Positions 52,038-60,981 of a stretch of DNA of 64,000 bases are shown here, one piece after another. The stretch is from Ilyomonas sp965277535. Its GTDB lineage: Bacteria; Bacteroidota; Bacteroidia; Chitinophagales; Chitinophagaceae. The stretch is taken from positions 3,410,001 to 3,474,000 of the forward strand of contig OZ255825.1 of NCBI GenBank assembly GCA_965277535.1. Reading direction: 5' to 3'. How positions within the stretch are numbered: position 1 is the stretch's first letter; each line of letters begins with the position of its first letter. A model generated the notes under the pieces. It searched no databases. It saw nothing but the letters and a program-made list of their open reading frames with translations, and was not told the origin of the DNA. The position numbers and the translations under genes were made by a program.

Positions 52038-54215
52038 TTATTCCAATATAATTTCTGTAAAAGAATACGCTGGTGATGACACTGTATAAACGCCATTTTT
52101 GATTACTGCTTTGCCCTTTGAAATTGTTGAACGGATGGCATCAGGATGTTGTAAAGTATTCATGGCAACAGGGCTGTCGGCGTGCAACTGATGAACCGTT
52201 ATGTTTGTAAATTTCTTTGATAAATCACTTACATCAAAAGCGCTTTGCTTTGCAGCATTGGTACGGTTGCATACATACAATACAAGTTTGTTTTTATCCA
52301 TATTCCATGCGGCTTCTGCCTGGTATTCGTCTTTTTGTGAAGGATGGTAATTGTCTATTTTCAATACCCATGCAGCGGGTGAATTAGACAACAGTTGCAA
52401 AGCTTTTCCTGATGCCGTTAAGTAAGCGCCTTCTTTTGGTGTTTCCATCGCGCTTTGGCTATGCGTGTTGGCAAGGTTATTAAAATTGACAAACATCATA
52501 TCATCGCCCAATTGCTGAAAAGACATAAAATTTTTCAGCAGGTTTATGCCATACAGCCATTTACTAAAGGCATACGACTTCGTAACTTCTCCTTCTTTGC
52601 GGCTCTGCATATTGTAGGCATCGCGTTTGTTTTCGGTGTTATAAGCGAGCCATTCTGTATCGCAATATTTGATGTGTGTGCCGTGCTTTTTGTTGTAAGC
52701 CCGCACCTTCGCCAGCATATAACGCGAAACGGAATCCGCATCGCCGCGATCAGCCAGAAAATCAATATAAGGTCCGGCTATCTCCAGCATACTATCTATG
52801 TTTTGATGAAACGGAATTTTACCCGTTCGCTCGCCGTAACTTGACATTCCAATTTGAATGGTGGGATCAACCGCTTTCATTGCTTTAGAATAGACTACCG
52901 TTGCCCACGCATAATCAGCCGCCTCAAACCAGCGCGGCACTTCATTGTCCAGCTCCCAGAACTTTACGCCAAACGGCTCTTTGTAACCATGGCTTGCACG
53001 CAGGTTTGCCATCGAATCTTTACCGGCAGGCAGGTTGCAATAAGCTACCCATTGCGCGGCACGTTGTGCACCTTCATTCAGACTCATAAACTTTGGAAAA
53101 TCATAGCCATGCGCTACCTGCCAGTCGGGAAAATCTATTTCAAATTTTCTTTTAGAAGGATGATACACATTTACACACATACTCATTTGGGCACCGGCTG
53201 CTTTACAAAGCATGGCAAATTCTGCCGTGCCGACATCGTTGTAATTTTGTCCGCCCCAGAAATAAGAATCGGAAGGAACTCTTTTGGAGTGGGAACCAAT
53301 GCCATCTTTCCAATCATAAAAAGAGGCAAAGCAACCGCCGGGAAAACGCACCACTTTTGGTTGCAATTGCTTAAACACATCTACCACATCTTTGCGCCAG
53401 CCATGATAATTTGATGCAGGCAGTAACGAAAAATCATCTATCCAAACAGCGGATTGTGCAGGTATCCATAAGCTGAAGGTAACATAGCTATCATAGTTAT
53501 TATTTGTGTAGGTAAATGTGTGTTCGGCATAAGCCGTATCAATGTTTGTGAGCGGAAGTGTCGCAATAGGCTTGTCCCATTTGCCCTGCGGATAAAAACG
53601 CACTTCTGCATTCAGCGTTTTGGTCGCTTTTATCATACCGCGAAAGGTATAAGACTCTCCTTTACGAAACAGCTTACCCTCCTGCGCTACAGCACCCCAT
53701 TCGGTGGTTTCGTTATTGGTTACTTTCAGACATTGCCTGCCATGACCAGAACCGCCTTTTTCAGGTGTCAGCACTACTTTGCGCAACGGTGTTGTGGTAA
53801 TAAAAAACGTAGAACTGTCTTCTATGAACGAAGGATTGTTGCCTTCTCCGGGTGCAGCAAACCAGGCGTTGTGCTGGTAGCCGGAATGATACCAGTCGAA
53901 CTTGCTCCAGTCTTTTTCATATCCCTTGCTCAAATCTTTTTCATCGTAGTATAAATCGTACCATAGCTTGTTGATGGTTTTGTAAGGCTTGAAAGGCTCA
54001 AAGCTGCGGTTGAAAAACATCTCGCTCCACATTGCCTCTACCTGCAAGCCATATCCCAGCTCAATAAAATTGCCATACAACAAAGGGCTGATAGGTTCTG
54101 TACTGATTGGCTCTGCCGTAACATTGAAAGAATGTGAATTGATTGAATCCCGTTGCGCTTTTGCAAGACTTACAATCAGCAGAAATATAGATACAGACAG
54201 AAGAAGCTTTTTCAT
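52038..54215 (-). CDS. GH51 alpha-L-arabinofuranosidase
   Basis: A 725-residue secreted protein from ATG 54213-54215 (signal MKKLLLSVSIFLLIVSLAKA); the frame's upper ATG at 54257 is less likely. The N-terminal ~250 residues include a carbohydrate-binding-like beta-sandwich (SYVTFSLWIPAQ..). The (beta/alpha)8 barrel contains VVRFPGGCFASFYDWKDGIG, the acid/base Glu in KFWELDNEVP, and the nucleophile Glu in YCDTEWLAYN. C-terminal beta-sandwich. Removes arabinofuranose from arabinan or arabinogalactan side chains. Confidence 0.88.
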   Translation of the reverse strand: MKKLLLSVSIFLLIVSLAKAQRDSINSHSFNVTAEPISTEPISPLLYGNFIELGYGLQVEAMWSEMFFNRSFEPFKPYKTINKLWYDLYYDEKDLSKGYEKDWSKFDWYHSGYQHNAWFAAPGEGNNPSFIEDSSTFFITTTPLRKVVLTPEKGGSGHGRQCLKVTNNETTEWGAVAQEGKLFRKGESYTFRGMIKATKTLNAEVRFYPQGKWDKPIATLPLTNIDTAYAEHTFTYTNNNYDSYVTFSLWIPAQSAVWIDDFSLLPASNYHGWRKDVVDVFKQLQPKVVRFPGGCFASFYDWKDGIGSHSKRVPSDSYFWGGQNYNDVGTAEFAMLCKAAGAQMSMCVNVYHPSKRKFEIDFPDWQVAHGYDFPKFMSLNEGAQRAAQWVAYCNLPAGKDSMANLRASHGYKEPFGVKFWELDNEVPRWFEAADYAWATVVYSKAMKAVDPTIQIGMSSYGERTGKIPFHQNIDSMLEIAGPYIDFLADRGDADSVSRYMLAKVRAYNKKHGTHIKYCDTEWLAYNTENKRDAYNMQSRKEGEVTKSYAFSKWLYGINLLKNFMSFQQLGDDMMFVNFNNLANTHSQSAMETPKEGAYLTASGKALQLLSNSPAAWVLKIDNYHPSQKDEYQAEAAWNMDKNKLVLYVCNRTNAAKQSAFDVSDLSKKFTNITVHQLHADSPVAMNTLQHPDAIRSTISKGKAVIKNGVYTVSSPAYSFTEIILE

Positions 54216-54308
54216 TTGTCTTTTAACTGTTTTGTTTGTAAATAATGCTAAAAACAAACTTTCGGCAAAGCCTGACTGTCATATGCTTACGCGTTATTAT
54301 TTCTGAAC

Positions 54309-57300
54309 TTAATATTTAATACTATTTAAGATTACAGGACCGATTAAACCCGAAGGCTGATAGGGACTTTCGGGCGTGTAGATGTTTACATTCGTCCATG
54401 TCTTTCGTTCTGCTTCGGGCAGTTTGCTATCGCCGATTAAACGGTTTACCCAGGTATTTACTACTTCAATTTCTAAAGTGTTGTTACCTGGTTTAATTGC
54501 ACCCGTTACATCCGCCTGCCACGGTGCTGTCCATACAGTGCCCATATTTTTACCATTCAGTTTTACGGTAGCCATTACTTTTACATTCCCTAAGTTTAAA
54601 AATAACTGTTCTCCTTTTGGCACCTGTTTCAAGTTGAAAGTTGTGTTATAAACAGCCGTTCCGGAATAGTCTTTTATTTGTTCATTGTTGCTTTTACTCC
54701 AATCAATTAAGGTGTCAAAAACAACAGGCGTTGCGGGTCCACGCTTTGCCGTATCGAATGTTACCGTCCAGGGTTTGGTTAGCTGCATCAGTTCTTTGTA
54801 TTCTGGAAAATTGTTATCCCCTGTAATTGTACTTTTTGTTTCGCCCGTTTTTCTGAACACAACAAAACCACTTTGATAAGCTTCCAATTTTATAGGAATC
54901 ACTGTTGCGTTGCCGGTAGTTGTAAACTGAGGCAAGGCTCTTGTACTTCCGATTACTGCATCCCACCACTGGGGCTTTCCTGCTGCGCGGAAAGTGGCGG
55001 AAAATGCAAGGCTGCTATCGGATTGATTGGTAATAAAATAAATCTCCGCACTATCGGTAGTGCGATGCGTGTACAACACCGGAACGTCTTTATCCATTGA
55101 AAAATCCGGCTTTACATTCAGCTTGTTAAAAGCTTCCTCCATTGTCATTCCGTTATAGACAAAGCCCTTACCATATTGATGTTCTTTTACGGTTTTGCCA
55201 TCGGCATTGCCCCATAGTTCATCCGCGCCTTTTTTCACTTCCTTATCTGCAGAAGGATAGTTTTGCAGGCTTGGTGATTGTGTTGGCGGCGCTCCTAAAA
55301 TGGTGGCACCGTCATGCACAAGCTGTTGAAGCTTTTTTACCAATTCAGGTCGCATGGTGGTTAGTGGTGGCAATACCAACAGCTTGTAGCTCATGCCATC
55401 AGGCAATACCAATCTGCCCTCTTTTACACTTAACCTGTTCTCTATCACTTCTGCATTGATGTAATCAAACTGGTAACCTTTGGGCAGTTCCGGATTGCGG
55501 ATGCCTGTCATCTTCGGCGCGTCTTCTCCAATAAAATAAGCTACATCATTTACCGGCTTTCCCTGCTGCAATAAAAAGTTGCATCTTCTTATGTAATCTA
55601 CAAAAGCTTTTCCTTGAAAAAACCAAGTATTCTTTCGATTAAACTCTGTACCATAACCTGCATTAATACCTGGGTTTCGGTTTTCATAAGCCTGGTGAAT
55701 GACTACGTGAAGCAAGGTATTATTGATCCCTTCAGTAAAGGACCAGTCGCCGCGTTTTTTTAACAGAGCCGGATACCGGGCATAAGCCAAACCACCGGCA
55801 GTGAATGATTCGGCTGATACTTTTGTTTTGCCATAAATATGAGCGGCTGATGAAGCTGCTCTGCACTCTATGTTTCCCAATGTGCCTTCATTCCAAAACT
55901 CGCCGGCTACTTCATCGCTTTGCCCGCCATACTTTAGAAATTCAGAAGGGAAACCCCAATGACCATAATTTTCCAGCCAAATTTTCATTCCGTGCTGATG
56001 GCTAACATCCCGCAATCCTCCCACGTAATCATACGCTACTTTATCAGCTATCAATCTTCTCAAATCCCATAAAAACCGATCGCTTTCAGTTGCTGAATTT
56101 ACGATACGCCCTGTTAATACCGGCAACCACGGCAGCGGATCATAACCGTACACTTTTTTAAATTGATCTGCCATTCCATCAGTCCAGTTTTGAGGGCCTG
56201 TTTCATAGCTATCTGCTACCACATACTTCAATCCTTTCCGATCATCGGGAGATAGATGATTTTGAATTTTTCCAATGAAAGAATTAAAATGTTTTTCTAC
56301 AGCGTTTCTGTTCATTTTGTCTACTTCAAGCCCTTGCGCATCTGGCATTGCCGGAGAATTTTTGACACCAGTTGGAACCATACCATAACGGACAATAATC
56401 CAGTCGCCAGCAGGCACCGCCCAATTCAAAACATCATCCTCTGATAAATACCGTGTAACGTTAATCACTTTTGAAGCATTTACGATAGTCGAATCACCAG
56501 GAACCTCGCTTTGAGATTGCCATTGGTATTCATTCCATAATGGCAATGGAGTTTCAAACATTTTTGCGAGCTGCTTCTCTTCAAAACGCTCAATGCGTGG
56601 CGCAGAAGAAAGTTCAATTTCGGCAATGCCGCCATTGCCCTGTATATGTGAGAACCGGAGCCGGTAGCCTTTTGCGGTTACTTCATTAAATGCAATGGAA
56701 ATAGGTGCATAAGGCACAAACCCAACATTCTTTTCCGGGTTGCTTCTGTCCACTTCAAATTGTGTAACCGTTTGATAAGTTCCGTTCTTATTTACCTGCA
56801 GTTCAACGTTTGTTTTTACCGGTTTTTCTGCCATGTACAAAAGGAGGCTTCGGGCAGTAAAAGCATCCGGCACTGCTATGTCAATATTTATAACAGATGA
56901 ATCGGAAATGCCTGTGGGAAACAGGGCGCTCGTTGCTGTATCATTATCAGCGGCGAAAGAAAGATTGGTTACAGCAGCATTGGAAGAAAGAACAGGCTTG
57001 TGCAAAGCAATCTTATCACCATCACTATGCGGCTGCGGAAATGCCAGCACTGCTACGGGTTGAAAATTTGTTTTTGATACAATTAGTTTTTGTGTTATTG
57101 GCCGACCGCCTTTTACCTGCCATTCTTCGCTGTACAGGTAACGCATGGTTTCTGTTGGCTTTATCCATGGACCGCCGCTTTGACTCCAGCCAGGACAATT
57201 GAAGAGCCCGATGTCAACGCCTTCCTTTTTACCGGTTTGAATTGCCTGCTCTATCGCCTTCCACCATTCGTCACTAAACAATTTAACGTTACCAGAGGGA

Positions 57301-57554
57301 GCTTCTTCAGGGCTTAATCCAATGTTGGCAATAAATGCCCTGCCAATGCCTACTTTAGCCATGGCTTCTATGTCGTTCTTCACACCTTGCTGCGAAACAT
57401 TGTTATTTAGCCAATGATAATAAACACTCGGTTTTACACTATCCGGCGGCGTTGTAAAATTTCGCTCTATCAGTGATGTTTGTGCATTTAGATTATCAAC
57501 AAAAAAACAAACAAGAGTGGCAATACAAAAACTTTGAATCAAAAATTTTCTCAT
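54309..57554 (-). CDS. GH106 alpha-L-rhamnosidase
   Basis: A 1081-residue secreted protein (signal MRKFLIQSFCIATLVCFFVDNLNA). N-terminal PSVYYHWLNNNVSQQGVKNDIEAMAKVGIGRA and GLFNCPGWSQSGGPWI are typical GH106, followed by the barrel (KYVVADSYETGPQNWTDGM, EFWNEGTLG) and C-terminal jelly-roll domains (LFLNLGNVKVMATVKLNGK). Cleaves rhamnose from RG-I/RG-II backbones or side chains. With the GH78 gene it strongly points to rhamnose-rich pectin. Full family length. Confidence 0.88.
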   Translation of the reverse strand: MRKFLIQSFCIATLVCFFVDNLNAQTSLIERNFTTPPDSVKPSVYYHWLNNNVSQQGVKNDIEAMAKVGIGRAFIANIGLSPEEAPSGNVKLFSDEWWKAIEQAIQTGKKEGVDIGLFNCPGWSQSGGPWIKPTETMRYLYSEEWQVKGGRPITQKLIVSKTNFQPVAVLAFPQPHSDGDKIALHKPVLSSNAAVTNLSFAADNDTATSALFPTGISDSSVINIDIAVPDAFTARSLLLYMAEKPVKTNVELQVNKNGTYQTVTQFEVDRSNPEKNVGFVPYAPISIAFNEVTAKGYRLRFSHIQGNGGIAEIELSSAPRIERFEEKQLAKMFETPLPLWNEYQWQSQSEVPGDSTIVNASKVINVTRYLSEDDVLNWAVPAGDWIIVRYGMVPTGVKNSPAMPDAQGLEVDKMNRNAVEKHFNSFIGKIQNHLSPDDRKGLKYVVADSYETGPQNWTDGMADQFKKVYGYDPLPWLPVLTGRIVNSATESDRFLWDLRRLIADKVAYDYVGGLRDVSHQHGMKIWLENYGHWGFPSEFLKYGGQSDEVAGEFWNEGTLGNIECRAASSAAHIYGKTKVSAESFTAGGLAYARYPALLKKRGDWSFTEGINNTLLHVVIHQAYENRNPGINAGYGTEFNRKNTWFFQGKAFVDYIRRCNFLLQQGKPVNDVAYFIGEDAPKMTGIRNPELPKGYQFDYINAEVIENRLSVKEGRLVLPDGMSYKLLVLPPLTTMRPELVKKLQQLVHDGATILGAPPTQSPSLQNYPSADKEVKKGADELWGNADGKTVKEHQYGKGFVYNGMTMEEAFNKLNVKPDFSMDKDVPVLYTHRTTDSAEIYFITNQSDSSLAFSATFRAAGKPQWWDAVIGSTRALPQFTTTGNATVIPIKLEAYQSGFVVFRKTGETKSTITGDNNFPEYKELMQLTKPWTVTFDTAKRGPATPVVFDTLIDWSKSNNEQIKDYSGTAVYNTTFNLKQVPKGEQLFLNLGNVKVMATVKLNGKNMGTVWTAPWQADVTGAIKPGNNTLEIEVVNTWVNRLIGDSKLPEAERKTWTNVNIYTPESPYQPSGLIGPVILNSIKY

Positions 57555-57649
57555 AAAAACAAACTTATAATTCTGAATACTTTTTATTTTCCCGTAAATA
57601 TGTTCTGATGAACATTTTTCATCGTTACAAATCAGTAAACTTTACTTCT

Positions 57650-58090
57650 TTAAAAAGGGTCAAAAATGTCTTTATCTATCATTACCGGATCGCTCCAGGG
57701 ACCGGCAGGATTGGAAGCCGTTACAAAGAAATTACCACCGCCGGCAACGTCTGTTGTAATCATATAAAATACGCCTTTGTTGTAACGCAATGTGGCGGCA
57801 TACATCATCGGCGAGTTTTTGTTTTTGTCCAAAAAGTATTGGGAAGGGCGGGTAAGACAATAGCCAATCAGTTGCCAGTTTACGAGGTCTTTACTATGAT
57901 AAACCGGCACGCCCGGGTATAAATACATAGTGCTGGTAACCAAATAAAAATCGTTGCATACACGGCAGATACTTGGATCTGGATTCATGCCTCTTACAAC
58001 AGGATTGGTATAGCCCCAAACGCTTTGTGCGTATAGCTTTGCGCTGATTAACAATAAGATGAAAAGAAAATATTTCAAATAATTTTTCAT
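57650..58090 (-). pseudogene. GH43 beta-xylosidase/arabinofuranosidase, truncated after ~146 residues
   Basis: Signal peptide (MKNYLKYFLFILLLISAKLYA), then the first two blades of a GH43 propeller with the catalytic base in GMNPDPSICR, DFYLVTSTMYLYPGVPVYHSKDLVNW, ATLRYNKGVFYMITT. It reads up to IDKDIFDP, exactly where the family continues with the pKa-modulating Asp and then the acid Glu, and ends with TAA at 57650. The rest of the enzyme (normally 300-500 more residues) is missing; GH106 starts ~95 bp further. One base over, the sequence reads KEVKFTDL-stop, possibly the original C-terminus after an internal deletion. Catalytically dead. Confidence 0.75.
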
Positions 58091-58423
58091 GCGCCTGGCT
58101 GTCTTTGATCAAACAATAACAATTGCTGCTAATGATGCTTATAAGTAATACTAAGAATCTTTATCCCTGTCTTATTTTACTATGGATAAAAAATAAAATT
58201 CACCATCCTCACTTAAAAAGTAGAAACAACCCCGGTTCGGCTGTATGCAAAACAGCAATCGTTTATTCTAGCAAGTCAATTCGCAGCCAAAATAGATAAA
58301 GGGTAAAAACAAAGCATCCTGTACTTACCTGTTTGATAGCATGAAAGCTTTGTAAAATATGGAAATAAACTACTTGATTAAAAGCTGCTTCATGATTACA
58401 ATTAGAAGCAGCGGCGAACCTTC
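58091..58423. other. Intergenic region between GH95 and GH43 remnant
   Basis: AT-rich, no gene. It holds the 24-bp repeat (58311-58334) and a TAAAAACAAA-type word before it. Promoter elements for the GH43 remnant could lie near 58110-58170 but no convincing TAnnTTTG is seen. Confidence 0.5.
58311..58334. repeat. 24-bp repeat, copy 1 (copy 2 at 63199-63222)
   Basis: AAAGCATCCTG-T-ACTTACCTGTTT here and AAAGCATCCTG-C-ACTTACCTGTTT at 63199-63222 differ at one position of 24. Both are in intergenic space after a minus-strand PUL gene (GH95, sialate O-acetylesterase) and ahead of the next gene. Confidence 0.6.
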
Positions 58424-60925
58424 TTATTTTCCTGCAAAACCAAACAGCGTATAGCTCTTTCCGGCTTCTGTAGCAAAGTCATAAATAAAAGTTGGTTGTA
58501 ATGTAGGCAAAGCGAGATTTGTTTTTGCTGAAATAATCGGAGCCGGGTTGTCAGGAGTTATAAAAAAAGGATTGGGATTCTTTCCTTTTGCTTCTTTCAA
58601 TATTCCTTTTCCCTGCAACTTCAAATTATTGAATGTGCGAAGACGGCAATTTCCGCCTAATAACGATTTGATAATTATTTTACTAAGCTTGCCTTCCTTC
58701 CATTCTATATCCGTTATTTCAAAACCACCTCTTGCGCGCAATCCGCTTACGCTTCCCTTTTGCCAGGCATCGGGTAAAGCAGGCAAGAGAAAAATAGCAC
58801 CATCATCGCTTTGCAGCAGCATTTCGGCGATACCGGCTGTGCAACCAAAATTGCCATCAATCTGGAAAGGCGGATGCGCGTCAAATAAATTGGGATATGT
58901 TCCTCCGCCACTGTTTTCTCCTTTATTTATTCCTGCCGGCGTCAGTTGATTTTTTATTAGTGTAAACGCATGATTGCCGTCCAGCAAACGCGCCCATAAA
59001 TTAACCTTCCAGCCCATTGACCATCCGGTTGAAATATCGCCTCTCATCATCAGCGATGTACGGGCGGCACTAAACAATTCAGGTGTGCGGTAAGGTGATA
59101 TCTGGTTGGATGGATACAAGCCAAACAAATGCGATACATGACGGTTCTTATCATCAGGGCTATCCCAATCTTCCAGCCATTCCTGCAACTGTCCGTACTG
59201 ACCAATCTGCATGGGAGGCAAACGCTTACGCGCCACTTTCAATTTTATCACAAGTTCTGGATCAATATCCAGTATTCCGGCTGCCTTTATTACATTGGAA
59301 AACAACTCAAACACCAATTGATTATCTATGGTAGTTCCGGCAGCAATAGATATTCCGGCGTGAGCACGGGGTCCGTTTTCGGGAGACATGGAAGGCGTAA
59401 TCACCAGCCATTTGTGTGTAGGTTCTTCCACCAAAAAATCGAGACAAAACTGTGCTGTGCCTTTTAACGCGGGATAAACCGATCCTAAATATTTTTTATC
59501 GCCACTGTACAAATACCTGTCCCACAACTGGCGGCTCAGCCAAACGCCACCCATTGGCCACATGGCGGACGACACAGCATCCACCGGACCTGTAATCCGC
59601 CAAATATCGGTGTTGTGATGGGCTACCCAGCCGCCGCAACCATACATAACACGGGCGGTTTCTTTTCCGGTTTCGGATAACTCTTTAACCATCTGTATTA
59701 ATGGCTCATGCGTTTCAGGAAGGTTGGTTTCTTCTGCGGGCCAGTAGTTCATTTCTGCATTGATATTGATGGTGTATTTGCTATCCCATGGCGGGTTCAT
59801 TTGGTCGTTCCATATGCCCTGTAAATTAGCGGCTTGTCCGCCCGGTTGTGAAGAAGAAATTAGCAAATATCTGCCAAACTGAAAGTAAAGCTCAACCAAT
59901 TGCGGATCGTTGCCGTTGGCAAATTCTGCAAGCCTGCGGTCGGTTGGATTATTTATAGAATCGGTTGTACTCAGGTCTAATTTTACGCGGTTAAAATAGT
60001 TTTGATAAGCGGCAATGTGATCTTGTAACAATTGAACAAAGGGCTTCTGGTAAGCTTTTTCTAAGTAGTCTGTTGCCCGTTTGTTTTCATCGGCGCTGAG
60101 GTTTTTATAATTGATAAAGTTGGTAGCGATGGAAATATAAATGGTAACCGTATCAGCCTTTTCTACATGAATCGTTTGTCCTGTTGAAGATAGACTGCCG
60201 CCGCTATTTTTGAATTTAATAAGAGACTTAAATTTTACCTGACCCTTTTCTCCTTCATGATCGGCGCTGATTCCGGATAGCTGTAATTCATCATTTTTCT
60301 CAATCGTTATCTCTGATTTCTGCGGACTTGATAACGATGCGTTGAACGTTATGCTTCCCCATTTATCGGCAGTAAGCCGAACAATAATAGCCTGATCGGG
60401 AACTGAAGCAAAAGCAGTACGGGTAAATGTAATACCATTTGCTTTATAAGATATGGTTGCGACTGCTTTTTGGAGATCAAGCTCACGATAATAATTTTGA
60501 AAACTATCATGTCCCGGAAAAGACAGGTTCAGGTCGCCAACCGGCTGAAACTCCATTCCCTGGTTGCGTTTCGATTCTATGTTTTGCGCTGCCAGGTCGC
60601 TGGCTTCTTTGTATTTATCTGCAAAAATTAATTTTCTGATTTCCGGTAATGCTTGTAAAGCATCTGGATTGTCGTTGCGGTTGGGACCACCGCTCCAAAC
60701 AGAAGATTCATTTAGTTTGATTGTTTCACTGGCGGGATTTCCAAAAACCATGGCTGCCAGCCGTCCATTGCCTATCGGAAGAGCTGCTTCCCATACTTTT
60801 CCTGCAGGCGTATTGTACCACAACTTCAAATCACGTGTTTGCGCACGGGCAGATGATAAAGCTGTTACTAAAGAAAGGCACATCACGAGCATCTTTCTTT
60901 TTCCGGCAAATGAAATCTTTTTCAT
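58424..60925 (-). CDS. GH95 alpha-L-fucosidase/alpha-L-galactosidase
   Basis: An 833-residue secreted protein from ATG 60923-60925 (MKKISFAGKRKMLVMCLSL...ARA signal). N-terminal beta-sandwich LWYNTPAGKVWEAALPIGNGRLAAMVFG with LNESSVWSGGP; (alpha/alpha)6 barrel with NINAEMNYWPAEE, the Asn-rich segment that supports catalysis, SPENGPR (acid Glu), and HPPFQIDGNFG (Asp). GH95 members remove alpha-1,2-fucose or alpha-L-galactose, both found in plant RG-II and xyloglucan. Confidence 0.88.
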   Translation of the reverse strand: MKKISFAGKRKMLVMCLSLVTALSSARAQTRDLKLWYNTPAGKVWEAALPIGNGRLAAMVFGNPASETIKLNESSVWSGGPNRNDNPDALQALPEIRKLIFADKYKEASDLAAQNIESKRNQGMEFQPVGDLNLSFPGHDSFQNYYRELDLQKAVATISYKANGITFTRTAFASVPDQAIIVRLTADKWGSITFNASLSSPQKSEITIEKNDELQLSGISADHEGEKGQVKFKSLIKFKNSGGSLSSTGQTIHVEKADTVTIYISIATNFINYKNLSADENKRATDYLEKAYQKPFVQLLQDHIAAYQNYFNRVKLDLSTTDSINNPTDRRLAEFANGNDPQLVELYFQFGRYLLISSSQPGGQAANLQGIWNDQMNPPWDSKYTININAEMNYWPAEETNLPETHEPLIQMVKELSETGKETARVMYGCGGWVAHHNTDIWRITGPVDAVSSAMWPMGGVWLSRQLWDRYLYSGDKKYLGSVYPALKGTAQFCLDFLVEEPTHKWLVITPSMSPENGPRAHAGISIAAGTTIDNQLVFELFSNVIKAAGILDIDPELVIKLKVARKRLPPMQIGQYGQLQEWLEDWDSPDDKNRHVSHLFGLYPSNQISPYRTPELFSAARTSLMMRGDISTGWSMGWKVNLWARLLDGNHAFTLIKNQLTPAGINKGENSGGGTYPNLFDAHPPFQIDGNFGCTAGIAEMLLQSDDGAIFLLPALPDAWQKGSVSGLRARGGFEITDIEWKEGKLSKIIIKSLLGGNCRLRTFNNLKLQGKGILKEAKGKNPNPFFITPDNPAPIISAKTNLALPTLQPTFIYDFATEAGKSYTLFGFAGK

Positions 60926-60981
60926 GTTTTGATATTGATTGATTACACCTGCAATCATGCTCTTTTAAGTTTGTTTTTACG

